Shown here: in pieces, positions 47,414-55,860 of the stretch
Position numbering within the stretch: the first letter of the stretch is position 1
Layout: the number at the start of each line of letters is the position of its first letter
Assembly: GCF_016008875.1 (NCBI RefSeq)
Contig: NZ_JADTQG010000001.1
Span: 360,515-424,514, forward strand
Reading direction: 5' to 3'
Source: Ectopseudomonas mendocina
GTDB taxonomy: Bacteria; Pseudomonadota; Gammaproteobacteria; Pseudomonadales; Pseudomonadaceae
Length of the DNA stretch: 64,000 nt
Notes under the pieces: generated by a model
Seen by the model: the letters and a program-made list of their open reading frames with translations, nothing else
Databases searched by the model: none
Told to the model about the DNA's origin: nothing
Position numbers and translations under genes: made by a program

Positions 47414-47431
47414 TGTAAAGTTTGGATTACG
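47414..47431. promoter_or_regulatory. Candidate PhhR/TyrR box
   Basis: TGTAAA-GTTTGG-ATTACG matches the TYR box consensus TGTAAA-N6-TTTACA at 10 of 12 fixed positions. It lies in the 255-base divergent region between phhA and phhR, about 110 bases before the phhA start. Confidence 0.5.
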
Positions 47432-47557
47432 ATTCGGCCGAAACGGCCAGTTATCGCCTTGCCGTTATGCTGAGGTGTCACATATTCTTGACGAAAATTA
47501 CGCCGCTCAGTCGAATTTCCGGGCGGCCCTATAACAAGAAAACCAAGAGCCCGAGCC

Positions 47558-49111
47558 ATGCGTATCAAGGTCCACTGCCAGAACCGTGTCGGCATCCTGC
47601 GTGACATCCTCAACCTGCTGGTCGACTACGGCATCAACGTCGCCCGTGGCGAAGTCGGGGGCGAGCAGGGCAACGCCATCTATCTGCACTGTCCGAATCT
47701 GATCAACCTGCAGTTCCAGTCGCTCAGACCAAAGTTCGAGGCCATTGCCGGCGTATTCGGCGTCAAGCGCGTCGGGCTGATGCCCAGTGAACGGCGTCAT
47801 CTTGAGCTCAATGCGCTGCTCGGTGCGCTGGATTTTCCCGTGCTGTCCATCGACATGGGCGGCAGTATCGTCGCCGCCAACCGCAGCGCGGCGCAGTTGC
47901 TCGGCGTGCGGGTGGACGAGGTGCCGGGCATGGCCTTGTCGCGCTACGCCGAGGACTTCGATTTGCCCGAATTGGTGCGCGCCAACAAGACGCGGATCAA
48001 CGGCTTGCGGGTGAAGATCAAGGGCGATGTGTTTCTCGCCGATATCGCGCCGCTGCAGAATGAGCACGACGACAGCGAGGCGCTGGCTGGCGCGGTGCTG
48101 ACCCTGCATCGCGCCGACCGAGTTGGTGAGCGTATCTACCACGTGCGCAAGCAGGAGCTGCGTGGCTTCGACTCGATCTTCCAGAGCTCGAAGGTGATGG
48201 CGGCGGTGGTCAAGGAGGCGCGACGCATGGCGCCGCTGGATGCTCCGCTGCTGATCGAGGGCGAAACCGGTACCGGCAAGGAGTTGCTGGCGCGCGCCTG
48301 TCACCTGGCCAGCCCGCGTGGGCAGTCGCCGTTCATGGCGCTCAACTGCGCCGGCCTGCCCGAGTCCATGGCCGAGACCGAGCTGTTCGGCTACGGCCCC
48401 GGCGCCTTCGAGGGCGCGCGCCCGGAAGGCAAGCTCGGGCTGCTGGAACTGACTGCGGGCGGCACCTTGTTTCTCGATGGCGTCGGCGAGATGAGCCCGC
48501 GCCTGCAGGCCAAGCTGCTGCGCTTTCTGCAGGATGGCTGCTTCCGCCGTGTCGGTAGCGACGAGGAGGTGTATCTGGACGTGCGGGTGATCTGCGCCAC
48601 CCAGGTCGATCTTTCCGAGCTCTGCGCCCGTGGCGAGTTTCGCCAGGATCTCTATCACCGCCTCAACGTGCTCAGCCTGCATATTCCGCCACTGCGCGAA
48701 TGCCTCGACGGGCTGGCGCCGCTGGTCGAGCACTTTCTCGATTCCGCCAGCCGGCAGATCGGTTGTGCGCTGCCGAAGCTGGCGCCACAGGCCTTCGAGC
48801 GCATGGCCCATTATCACTGGCCGGGCAACGTGCGGCAGCTGGAGAACGTGCTGTTCCAGGCAGTCTCGCTATGCGATGGCGGCACGGTAAAGGCCGAGCA
48901 CATTCGTCTGCCGGACTACGGCGCACCGCAGCCGCTCGGTGAATTCTCCGTCGACGGCAGCCTCGACGATATCCTCGGTCGCTTCGAGAAGGCGGTGCTG
49001 GAGCGCCTGTTCCGCGACCACCCGAGCAGCCGCCAGCTGGGCAAGCGTCTCGGCGTTTCCCATACCACCATCGCCAACAAGCTGCGGCAGCATGGGTTGG
49101 GCAAGGAGTAG
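47558..49111 (+). CDS. phhR: TyrR/PhhR family transcriptional regulator
   Basis: A 517-residue activator of aromatic amino acid genes. Order: ACT-like ligand domain (MRIKVHCQNRVGILRDILNLL, residues 1-70), PAS domain (LLGALDFPVLSIDMGGSIVAAN, about 80-190), AAA+ ATPase (GETGTGKELLARA Walker A; GTLFLDGVGEMSPRLQ Walker B region) and a C-terminal Fis-type helix-turn-helix (QLGKRLGVSHTTIANKL). The sigma-54 contact loop GAFTGA is changed to GAFEGA and Walker B DE to DG, so it may work on sigma-70 promoters like TyrR. Divergent from phhABC. Confidence 0.93.
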   Translation: MRIKVHCQNRVGILRDILNLLVDYGINVARGEVGGEQGNAIYLHCPNLINLQFQSLRPKFEAIAGVFGVKRVGLMPSERRHLELNALLGALDFPVLSIDMGGSIVAANRSAAQLLGVRVDEVPGMALSRYAEDFDLPELVRANKTRINGLRVKIKGDVFLADIAPLQNEHDDSEALAGAVLTLHRADRVGERIYHVRKQELRGFDSIFQSSKVMAAVVKEARRMAPLDAPLLIEGETGTGKELLARACHLASPRGQSPFMALNCAGLPESMAETELFGYGPGAFEGARPEGKLGLLELTAGGTLFLDGVGEMSPRLQAKLLRFLQDGCFRRVGSDEEVYLDVRVICATQVDLSELCARGEFRQDLYHRLNVLSLHIPPLRECLDGLAPLVEHFLDSASRQIGCALPKLAPQAFERMAHYHWPGNVRQLENVLFQAVSLCDGGTVKAEHIRLPDYGAPQPLGEFSVDGSLDDILGRFEKAVLERLFRDHPSSRQLGKRLGVSHTTIANKLRQHGLGKE

Positions 49112-49188
49112 GGCATAGGTGCGCCGCTGGCCTTGGCTGATGCCCGCAATTTTCGGTACGCACGGCGCACCCTTCGTGACGCACGCGT

Positions 49189-49749
49189 CTAGCTCACCTG
49201 ACCGCCGCGCCAGGCCGCGACCACGCGCTCGCGCATTGCGCGGCGGTCCTGCAGGCGGTCGATCATCCGCTCGGCCAGGTCGAGCCAGTAGGGATCGACC
49301 TTGGCCTGCACGACGCAAACTCCGGAGGCAAGATTGGCCCAGGCCGGTGGCAGGCGGCCGTGGCGCAGGGCGAAGCCGCCGTCGCGGTCGCGCGCCAGAT
49401 AGCGCACGCGGGTGATGCCGGCCAGCAGGATACGGCCGTAGCACATCAGGCAGGGCTCGAGGCTGACGTAGAGAGTCAGACCTCGGCGGTCGACCTGCGC
49501 ATGTTCGCTTTCGAGCTGGTCGAGCACCTGCATCTCGGCGTGGGCGGCGCTGGCGTAGACCGAGGCGAACACCTGGTTGCGCCCGCTGCACAGCAATTCG
49601 CCTGCCTCATCCACCAGCAAGGCACCGACCGCGTAGCAGCCATCCTCGATTGCCAGCAGCGCCTGTTCGCAGCACAGCCTGGCCCAGGTGTCATCGACAT
49701 GAGTGCTGGCGGGCGCCTGTTGCAACAGGGCCAGATGCTCGGGGTTCAT
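49189..49749 (-). CDS. Nucleoside/tRNA-adenosine type deaminase
   Basis: A 186-residue zinc-dependent deaminase of the cytidine deaminase superfamily. The zinc and proton-transfer site is AHAEMQ (His and Glu), with PCLMC supplying two Cys. The N-terminal extension and the C-terminal WLDLAERMIDRLQDRR segment set it apart from TadA and guanine deaminase. Base specificity is not evident. Start 49749 has GGAGA upstream; the frame extends farther to 49824 without support. Confidence 0.8.
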   Translation of the reverse strand: MNPEHLALLQQAPASTHVDDTWARLCCEQALLAIEDGCYAVGALLVDEAGELLCSGRNQVFASVYASAAHAEMQVLDQLESEHAQVDRRGLTLYVSLEPCLMCYGRILLAGITRVRYLARDRDGGFALRHGRLPPAWANLASGVCVVQAKVDPYWLDLAERMIDRLQDRRAMRERVVAAWRGGQVS

Positions 49750-49840
49750 GGCGTCTCCAGGGCCGGCGAAGTGTTGCCGGAGTATGGCCTGCCATTGGTC
49801 CGGTGCCCTACGACCTTGGTGCAATAGGCAGGGTGGGGCT

Positions 49841-49957
49841 GCGCGGCGACACTGAGCACGTCCCGATCATCCTGCGTGATATGGGTGCAAGCGTTTCCGC
49901 ATTCCTCTCGGGGAATGCCTTGAATGGGCGGGCGACCAATTGGTCGCCCTTTTTTTT
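49841..49957 (+). ncRNA. Candidate small RNA ending in an orphan terminator
   Basis: A perfect palindromic terminator (GGGCGACCAATTGGTCGCCC, 49930-49949) is followed by eight T on the plus strand, but no plus-strand coding gene ends within 800 bases. Just upstream is a second hairpin, GCATTCC-tctcg-GGGAATGC at 49899-49918. The two stems plus U-tract are the usual 3' end of an Hfq-bound sRNA. The 5' end and promoter are guesses; I see no strong -10/-35. Confidence 0.35.
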
Positions 49958-49985
49958 CCCCCGATTCCCTCTCGCCGAGCCTCGC

Positions 49986-50873
49986 CTAGACGCCCTGATT
50001 CAGCCTGTCGATCAGCGCCCGCACGCTCCCCGGCAACGCATCCAGCTCGCGCACCAGCATGCTGCGCTCGCGCACCGCCCAGGCTTCGTCCAGTTGCAGG
50101 ATCGCCAGCTGCATGGTGCGGCTGTGCCGACGTGCGGCCGACTCGGGAATGATGCCGATACCGACGCCGCCTTCGATCATCCGGCAGATCGCCTCGAAGC
50201 TCGATACCTGAATGCGCAGCGCCAGGCTGCCGCCGAGCTTTTCCACCTGTTCGCGCAAGAAACTCAGCAGGGTGCTGCCCTCGTGCAGGCCGATATGTTG
50301 GTAGGCAAGGGTGTCGTTGAAACTCACCGATTGCCGCTGTGCCAGCGCATGGCCCAGAGGGACGGCCAGCACCAGGCGGTCGGTGCTGAAGTGCAGCACC
50401 TGCAGCCCCGGCGCCTGCACCGGGCCGGCGATGATGCCCAGATCCGCCGCGCCATCGAGTACGCCCCGCACGATGTCGCGGCTGAGGCGCTCCTGCAGGT
50501 CGACGGTGACGCCCGGGCGTTCGGCGAGAAAGCCGGCCAGCACCTCGGGGAGAAATTCGGTCACAGCCGTGGTGTTGGCGAAGATGCGGATATGCCCGGC
50601 GGCATCGGTGCCGTATTCGGTGAATTCGCTCTTCAGGTAATCCACCTGGCGCATGATCAGCCGCGCGTGCTGCAGCAGGCGCTGGCCGGCCGGGGTCAGC
50701 TCGACACCGCGACTGTCGCGGTACAGCAGCCGACTGCCGAGTTGGCTTTCCAGTGCCTTGATCCGCGCACTGGCAGCGGCCGGCGAGAGAAACGCCTTGC
50801 GTGCGCCCTGGGTCAGGCTGGGCGACTCGGCAATATGGATGAACAGGCGCAGGTCGGGCAGATCGAAATGCAT
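49986..50873 (-). CDS. itcR: LysR family regulator of the itaconate operon
   Basis: A 295-residue LysR-type regulator. The DNA-binding helix-turn-helix is at residues 1-60 (LRLFIHIAESPSLTQGARKAFLSPAAASARIKALE) and the periplasmic-binding-like effector domain follows. It is divergent from ich, in the order I remember for PA0877/PA0878, whose LysR responds to itaconate. It is similar in many effector-domain motifs to the second LysR at 60336-61256 (IRIFANTTAVTEFLPEVL versus VRIHANTSAVIEFLPEDL), so they are paralogues. Confidence 0.8.
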   Translation of the reverse strand: MHFDLPDLRLFIHIAESPSLTQGARKAFLSPAAASARIKALESQLGSRLLYRDSRGVELTPAGQRLLQHARLIMRQVDYLKSEFTEYGTDAAGHIRIFANTTAVTEFLPEVLAGFLAERPGVTVDLQERLSRDIVRGVLDGAADLGIIAGPVQAPGLQVLHFSTDRLVLAVPLGHALAQRQSVSFNDTLAYQHIGLHEGSTLLSFLREQVEKLGGSLALRIQVSSFEAICRMIEGGVGIGIIPESAARRHSRTMQLAILQLDEAWAVRERSMLVRELDALPGSVRALIDRLNQGV

Positions 50874-50887
50874 GGGTTCCTCTGCTT

Positions 50888-50971
50888 CTGTGGGAGGGGC
50901 CGGGCGGCGATCCGCTTCAGCCGCGACGCCCTGGCTTCCCCGAAAAACACCGCGGCTAAAGCCCCTCCCAG
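50888..50971. repeat. Inverted REP pair between itcR and ich
   Basis: TGTGGGAGGGGC near 50889 and GCCCCTCCCA at 50961-50970, together with CAGCCGCGA and CGCGGCT, form an inverted REP pair inside the divergent regulatory region. Confidence 0.7.
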
Positions 50972-50984
50972 ATAGAAATACGGC

Positions 50985-51001
50985 GTTCAGAATAACCGAA
51001 C
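50985..51001. promoter_or_regulatory. Candidate LysR operator upstream of ich
   Basis: GTTC-AGAATAACC-GAAC is a 17-base dyad containing a T-N11-A core. It lies between the divergent regulator and ich, about 85 bases before the ich start. No second copy was seen. Confidence 0.35.
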
Positions 51002-51086
51002 GCTGGTTTAAATAAATGCGGATTCTCTGAACGCGTGCAGCATCGCATGCTCCAGCTCACACAAGAACCGAGCTGGAACCTGCCCC

Positions 51087-51914
51087 ATGAGTGATTCTGC
51101 TTTTTCCGCCTGGATCGGTCGTAGCGAAGAAGTCCACGACCAACTCAGCCGCAATCTGGTCAAGCGCATCGCCGCCACCTTCGGCGAAGCCACGCCGGCC
51201 CATGGCGAGGCGTTGCCGCCGCTGTGGCACTGGGCGTTCTTTCAGGAACCGGTCGCCGAGAATGGTCTTGGCGAGGACGGCCATCCAGCGCGCGGTGGCT
51301 TCCTACCGCCAGCGGACAACCGCAATCGCATGTGGGCCGGGGGCCGTGTCGAGTTCATCCAGCCGTTGCGCGTGGGCGGCGAAGCCAGCCGGGTATCGAC
51401 CATCAAGCACATCGAGGAAAAGCACGGACGCACCGGCGCACTGCTGTTCGTCACGTTGCAGCACGACTACCTGCAGGACGGCCAACTGGCCATCCGCGAA
51501 GAGCAGGACATCGTCTACCGCGAGCCCAGCCCACCCAAGACCAGCAGTGGCGAGCCGCTGGTTGCCGGCGACTGGCGTGAGGCAGTCAAACCGTCCAGCA
51601 CCCTGCTGTTTCGCTACAGCGCCGTGACCTTCAACGGCCACCGCATCCATTACGACTGGCCCTATGTCACCGAAAGCGAAGGCTACAGCGGCCTAGTGGT
51701 GCATGGCCCGCTGACCGCCACGCTGAACCTGCGTGCCTTCTGCCGCGCCAACCCGCAGGCGCGCGTGCGCCGCTTCGCCTACCGCGGCCTGCGCCCGCTG
51801 ATCGCGCCACAGCCGTTCGAGGTGGGCGGGCGCATCGACGGGGACGGCCATGCCGAACTCTGGGCAGGCAACGAAGCCGGCCTGGCGCAACGCGCCGAGG
51901 TGCAGTTCGACTGA
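51087..51914 (+). CDS. ich: Itaconyl-CoA hydratase (MaoC/FAS1-like dehydratase fold)
   Basis: A 275-residue double hot-dog protein that hydrates itaconyl-CoA to citramalyl-CoA. The first hot dog has PLWHWAFFQEPV and GRVEFIQPLRVGGEASRVSTI. The second has FRYSAVTFNGHRIHYDWPYVTESEGYSGLVVHGPLTA, the hydratase motif with Asp and His. It is related to mesaconyl-C4-CoA hydratase. It opens a rightward operon with ict and ccl, the same three-step itaconate pathway known in P. aeruginosa (PA0878, PA0882, PA0883). Confidence 0.85.
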   Translation: MSDSAFSAWIGRSEEVHDQLSRNLVKRIAATFGEATPAHGEALPPLWHWAFFQEPVAENGLGEDGHPARGGFLPPADNRNRMWAGGRVEFIQPLRVGGEASRVSTIKHIEEKHGRTGALLFVTLQHDYLQDGQLAIREEQDIVYREPSPPKTSSGEPLVAGDWREAVKPSSTLLFRYSAVTFNGHRIHYDWPYVTESEGYSGLVVHGPLTATLNLRAFCRANPQARVRRFAYRGLRPLIAPQPFEVGGRIDGDGHAELWAGNEAGLAQRAEVQFD

Positions 51915-51918
51915 CTTT

Positions 51919-51969
51919 GTAGCCCGGATGCAATCCGGGAAATCGCTCCCCGGATTGCATCCGGGCTAC
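51919..51969. repeat. Perfect 21-bp inverted repeat in the ich-acyl-CoA dehydrogenase gap
   Basis: GTAGCCCGGATGCAATCCGG(G) is mirrored exactly at 51949-51969 around a 9-base loop. It fills most of the 81-base intergenic space within the operon and may affect mRNA processing or stability. Confidence 0.8.
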
Positions 51970-51995
51970 GGCAATGCCTGAATCGAGGAACACCG

Positions 51996-53159
51996 ATGAA
52001 CGCTTATAACAACGAAGAACTCAACGCCATCCGCGAGGGTGTGCGCGCGCTCTGTGCGGAATTCCCCGCCGAATACTGGCGCAAGATCGATGAAGAGAAG
52101 GGCTTCCCGGAGGCCTTCGTCACGGCCATGACCGAAGCCGGCTGGCTGTCGGCGATGATCCCGGAAGAATACGGCGGCTCGGGTCTGGGCTTGGCCGAGG
52201 CCTCGGTGATCCTCGAGGAGGTCAACCACTGCGGCGGCAACTCCGGCACCATCCACGGGCAGATGTACAACATGTTCACCCTGCTGCGTAACGGCAGTGA
52301 GGAGCAGAAGCGCTACTACCTGCCCAAGCTGGCCAGCGGCGAGCTGCGTCTGCAGTCGATGGGCGTCACCGAGCCGACCACCGGCACCGACACCACCAAG
52401 ATCAAGACCACTGCCGTGCGCCAGGGCGACAAGTACGTAATCAACGGGCAGAAGGTGTGGATCTCGCGCGTGCAGCATTCCGATCTGATGATCCTGCTGG
52501 CGCGTACCACGCCGCTGGCCGAGGTGCAGCGCAAGTCCGAGGGCATGTCGATCTTCCTGGTCGACCTGCACGAGGCCATCGGCAACGGCCTGACCGTGCA
52601 GCCGATCGCCAACATGGTCAACCACGAGACCAACGAGCTGTTCTTCGACAACCTGGAAATCCCCGCCAGCAGCCTGATCGGTGAAGAAGGCAAGGGGTTC
52701 CGCTACATCCTCGATGGCCTCAATGCCGAGCGCACGCTGATCGCTGCCGAGTGCATCGGCGATGGTCGCTGGTTCATCGAGAAGTCCGCGCAGTATGCCC
52801 GCGATCGCGTGGTGTTTGGCCGCCCCATCGGCCAGAACCAGGGTGTGCAGTTCCCCATCGCCGAGGCGCATATCGAGATAGAGGCCGCCGACCTGATGCG
52901 CTGGCGCGCCTGCGAGGAGTACGACGCCGGGCGCAATGCCGGTGCGGCGGCGAACATGGCCAAGTACCTGGCGGCCAAGGCCAGCTGGGAGGCGGCCAAC
53001 GCCTGTCTGCAGACCCATGGCGGCTTCGGCTTCGCCAACGAATACGACGTCGAGCGCAAGTTCCGCGAAACCCGCCTGTACCAGGTGGCGCCGATCTCCA
53101 CCAACCTGATCCTGAGCTACGTGGCCGAGCATCTGCTCGAACTGCCACGTTCGTTCTGA
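51996..53159 (+). CDS. Acyl-CoA dehydrogenase of the itaconate operon
   Basis: A 387-residue FAD enzyme of the acyl-CoA dehydrogenase family. FAD/substrate blocks: LQSMGVTEPTTGTDTTKIKT, KVWISRVQHSDLM, and QTHGGFGFANEYDVER. The usual catalytic Glu near the C-terminus (YEG) is replaced by Gln363 in RLYQVAPIST. A Glu is present at the alternative site, Glu245 in LNAERTLIAA, as in isovaleryl-CoA and long-chain dehydrogenases, suggesting a branched substrate. Methylsuccinyl-CoA, giving a C5 unsaturated acid, is a reasonable guess. Operon place equals PA0879. Confidence 0.85.
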   Translation: MNAYNNEELNAIREGVRALCAEFPAEYWRKIDEEKGFPEAFVTAMTEAGWLSAMIPEEYGGSGLGLAEASVILEEVNHCGGNSGTIHGQMYNMFTLLRNGSEEQKRYYLPKLASGELRLQSMGVTEPTTGTDTTKIKTTAVRQGDKYVINGQKVWISRVQHSDLMILLARTTPLAEVQRKSEGMSIFLVDLHEAIGNGLTVQPIANMVNHETNELFFDNLEIPASSLIGEEGKGFRYILDGLNAERTLIAAECIGDGRWFIEKSAQYARDRVVFGRPIGQNQGVQFPIAEAHIEIEAADLMRWRACEEYDAGRNAGAAANMAKYLAAKASWEAANACLQTHGGFGFANEYDVERKFRETRLYQVAPISTNLILSYVAEHLLELPRSF

Positions 53160-53169
53160 GGAGCCCGTC

Positions 53170-54522
53170 ATGAGCCATACCCAAGCCCTGGCAAGCTTCC
53201 TCGACGAACTTTCCTACGAGCAGATTCCCGGCCACGTACTGGATCGCACCGAAGACCTGTTCCTCGACTGGCTTGGATCGGCCCTGGCCAGCGAGGGCGC
53301 GCGGCCGATCCCGCTGTTCGAGGCCTACGCACAGAAGATGGGCCCGGCCGATGGCCCGGCGCGTATCCTGGTCAATGGTCGCGGCACCTCGGCGTACTTC
53401 GCCGCGCTGGTCAACGGCGCGTCGTCCCATCTGGTGGAACAGGACGACCTGCACAACAGCTCGGTGCTGCACCCGGCCACGGTGGTCTTCCCGGCGGCCC
53501 TGGCAGCGGCGCAGGACCTTGGCAAGTCCGGTCGCGAGCTGCTGCTGGCCTCGGTGGCCGGCTACGAGGCGGGCATTCGTATCGGCGAATTCCTCGGTCG
53601 CTCGCATTACCGCATCTTCCACACCACGGCGACGGTAGGCACCCTGGCCGCTGCGGTGGCCGTGGGCAAGCTGCTGGACTTCGACCAGCAGCAGTTCATC
53701 CACCTGCTCGGCAATGCCGGCACCCAGGCCGCCGGCTTATGGGAGTTCCTGCGTGACGCCGCCGACTCCAAGCAGTTGCACACCGCCAAGGCAGCGGCTG
53801 ATGGCTTGCTAGCCGCCTACTTCACCGCGCAAGGCCTGACCGGCGCGCAGAACATTCTCGAAGGCGAGCAGGGCATGGCTGCCGGTATGTCCAGCGATGC
53901 CAATCCTGCGGCGTTGTCCGACCGTCTCGGCAGCCGCTGGGCGCTGGTGGAAACCTCGTTCAAGTTCCACGCCTCGTGCCGTCACACTCATCCGGCTGCC
54001 GATGCGCTGCTCGACCTGATGCAGCGTGAAGGTCTGCGTCATGGCGATATCGCTCAGGTCGTTACTCATGTGCACCAAGGCGCCATCGATGTGCTTGGCC
54101 GCGTAGTGGTGCCGCAGACCGTGCACCAGGCCAAGTTCTCCATGGGCACGGTGCTCGGCCTGATCGCCGTGCATGGCAAGGCGCAGCTCACCGAATTCGC
54201 CAACCTGTCGTTGACCGATGCCGATGTCGCGGCCTTCCGCGACAAGGTCAGCATGCGCCTCGAACCCGAGGTCGATGGTGCCTATCCGGCTCGCTGGTTG
54301 GGCCGGGTCGAGGTCGTCACGGTCGATGGACGCACCCTGCATGGCGCCATCGACGAGCCCAAGGGCGATCCCGGCAACACCCTCAGTCGCGCCGAGCTGG
54401 AAGACAAGTTCCGTCGTCTGTTGGCCTTCGCCGGCAAGCGCAGCAGCGATGAGGCGGGCGTGCTGATCGAGCGGGTCTGGCGCCTGCGCGAGACCGATGA
54501 CCTGAGCAACCTGACTCTGTAG
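53170..54522 (+). CDS. MmgE/PrpD family protein of the itaconate operon
   Basis: A 450-residue member of the family that includes 2-methylcitrate dehydratase and cis-aconitate decarboxylase. Blocks seen: NGASSHLVEQDDLHNSSVLHPATVVFPAALA, FHTTATVGTLAAAVAVGKLL, KFHASCRHTHPAADALLDL. It begins 11 bases after the acyl-CoA dehydrogenase. Its reaction in the itaconate pathway is not established; dehydration or isomerisation of a branched dicarboxylate is an inference. The stop codon TAG is supplied by the start of a REP element. Confidence 0.85.
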   Translation: MSHTQALASFLDELSYEQIPGHVLDRTEDLFLDWLGSALASEGARPIPLFEAYAQKMGPADGPARILVNGRGTSAYFAALVNGASSHLVEQDDLHNSSVLHPATVVFPAALAAAQDLGKSGRELLLASVAGYEAGIRIGEFLGRSHYRIFHTTATVGTLAAAVAVGKLLDFDQQQFIHLLGNAGTQAAGLWEFLRDAADSKQLHTAKAAADGLLAAYFTAQGLTGAQNILEGEQGMAAGMSSDANPAALSDRLGSRWALVETSFKFHASCRHTHPAADALLDLMQREGLRHGDIAQVVTHVHQGAIDVLGRVVVPQTVHQAKFSMGTVLGLIAVHGKAQLTEFANLSLTDADVAAFRDKVSMRLEPEVDGAYPARWLGRVEVVTVDGRTLHGAIDEPKGDPGNTLSRAELEDKFRRLLAFAGKRSSDEAGVLIERVWRLRETDDLSNLTL

Positions 54523-54622
54523 GAGCGGATTTATCCGCGAAGACGTAAGCCAACCCCACGCAACTGCAGCGCCTGACGCATTGCATTCGCGGATAAAGCG
54601 GTACGCCGCCCGCCGCTCCTAC
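54519..54622. repeat. Inverted REP pair between prpD-type gene and ict
   Basis: GTAGGAGCGGATTTATCCGC at 54519 and its inverse GCGGATAAAGCGG...CCGCTCCTAC at 54588-54622 form an inverted pair of about 104 bases. Same REP family as the array at 34603. The left end overlaps the stop codon of the upstream gene. Confidence 0.85.
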
Positions 54623-54660
54623 AAGGATGCTCTTGCGTTTGGGTAAATGAGGTTTTCGAC

Positions 54661-55860
54661 ATGATTCACAGCAACCCCCGGCCACTGGATGGCATCACCG
54701 TGGTCAGCCTGGAACATGCCATCGCTGCGCCGTTCTGCACCCGTCAGCTTGCCGACCTCGGCGCGCGGGTGATCAAGGTCGAGCGCCCCGGCAGTGGCGA
54801 CTTTGCCCGCGGTTATGACGAGCGGGTCGATGGCCTGGCCTCGCATTTCGTCTGGACCAACCGCTCCAAGGAAAGCCTGACCCTCGACCTCAAGCAGGAT
54901 GATGCGACGCAGGTGCTCGACAGCCTGCTGGCCAAGGCCGACGTGCTGGTGCAGAACCTCGCGCCGGGCGCCGCGGCGCGCATGGGGCTTTCGTTCGAAG
55001 CGCTGCACGAACGCTTCCCGCAACTGATCGTCTGCGACATTTCCGGCTATGGCGAGGGCGGCCCGTACGAGCAGAAGAAGGCCTATGACCTGCTGATCCA
55101 GAGCGAGGGCGGATTTCTCTCCGTCACCGGCGGGCCGGGCGAGGAGGAGATGGCCAAGGCCGGCTGTTCCATCGCCGATATCGCTGCCGGCATGTACGCC
55201 TACACCGGTGTGCTCTCGGCGCTGATGCTGCGTGGCAAGACAGGGGTCGGCAGCCGCGTCGACGTGTCGATGCTGGAAAGCCTGGTGGAATGGATGGGCT
55301 ACCCGTTGTACTACGCCTACGACGGCGCCACACCGCCGCCGCGGGCTGGTGCCGCGCACTCGACCATCTATCCCTATGGCCCATTCCCGGCCGGCGACGG
55401 CGGCACGGTGATGCTCGGCCTGCAAAACGAGCGTGAATGGCAGGCGTTCTGCGCCAAGGTGCTGGAGCAGCCGGAGCTGGCTGGCGACGAGCGCTTCTCA
55501 GCCAACTTCAAGCGTTCGGCCAACCGCAGTGAGCTGCGCGCGCTGATCGTCGAAGCCTTCTCGCGCATGAGCACGGCGCAGGTGATCGAGCGCCTGGAGC
55601 AGGCGCAGATCGCCAACGCCCAGGTCAACGACATGGCCGGTGTCTGGGCTCACCCGCAACTTCAGGCACGCCAGCGCTGGCGTCAGGTCGACAGCCCCAG
55701 CGGCAGCTTGCCGGCACTGTTACCGCCAGGGCGCAACAGCGCCTTCGAGCCGCGTATGGACGCCATTCCTGCGCTGGGTCAGCACACCGATGGGCTGCTC
55801 GCCGAGCTGGGCTACGGCGTGGGTGATATTCAACGCCTGCATCAACAGGGGGCCGTGTGA
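54661..55860 (+). CDS. ict: Itaconate CoA-transferase (CaiB/BaiF, class III)
   Basis: A 399-residue class III CoA-transferase moving CoA from succinyl-CoA to itaconate. N-terminal PLDGITVVSLEHAIAAPFCTRQLADLGARV and the catalytic Asp in GSRVDVSMLESLVEWMGYP are diagnostic. The sequence agrees closely with what I recall of PA0882. TGATG overlap couples it to ccl. Confidence 0.9.
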   Translation: MIHSNPRPLDGITVVSLEHAIAAPFCTRQLADLGARVIKVERPGSGDFARGYDERVDGLASHFVWTNRSKESLTLDLKQDDATQVLDSLLAKADVLVQNLAPGAAARMGLSFEALHERFPQLIVCDISGYGEGGPYEQKKAYDLLIQSEGGFLSVTGGPGEEEMAKAGCSIADIAAGMYAYTGVLSALMLRGKTGVGSRVDVSMLESLVEWMGYPLYYAYDGATPPPRAGAAHSTIYPYGPFPAGDGGTVMLGLQNEREWQAFCAKVLEQPELAGDERFSANFKRSANRSELRALIVEAFSRMSTAQVIERLEQAQIANAQVNDMAGVWAHPQLQARQRWRQVDSPSGSLPALLPPGRNSAFEPRMDAIPALGQHTDGLLAELGYGVGDIQRLHQQGAV

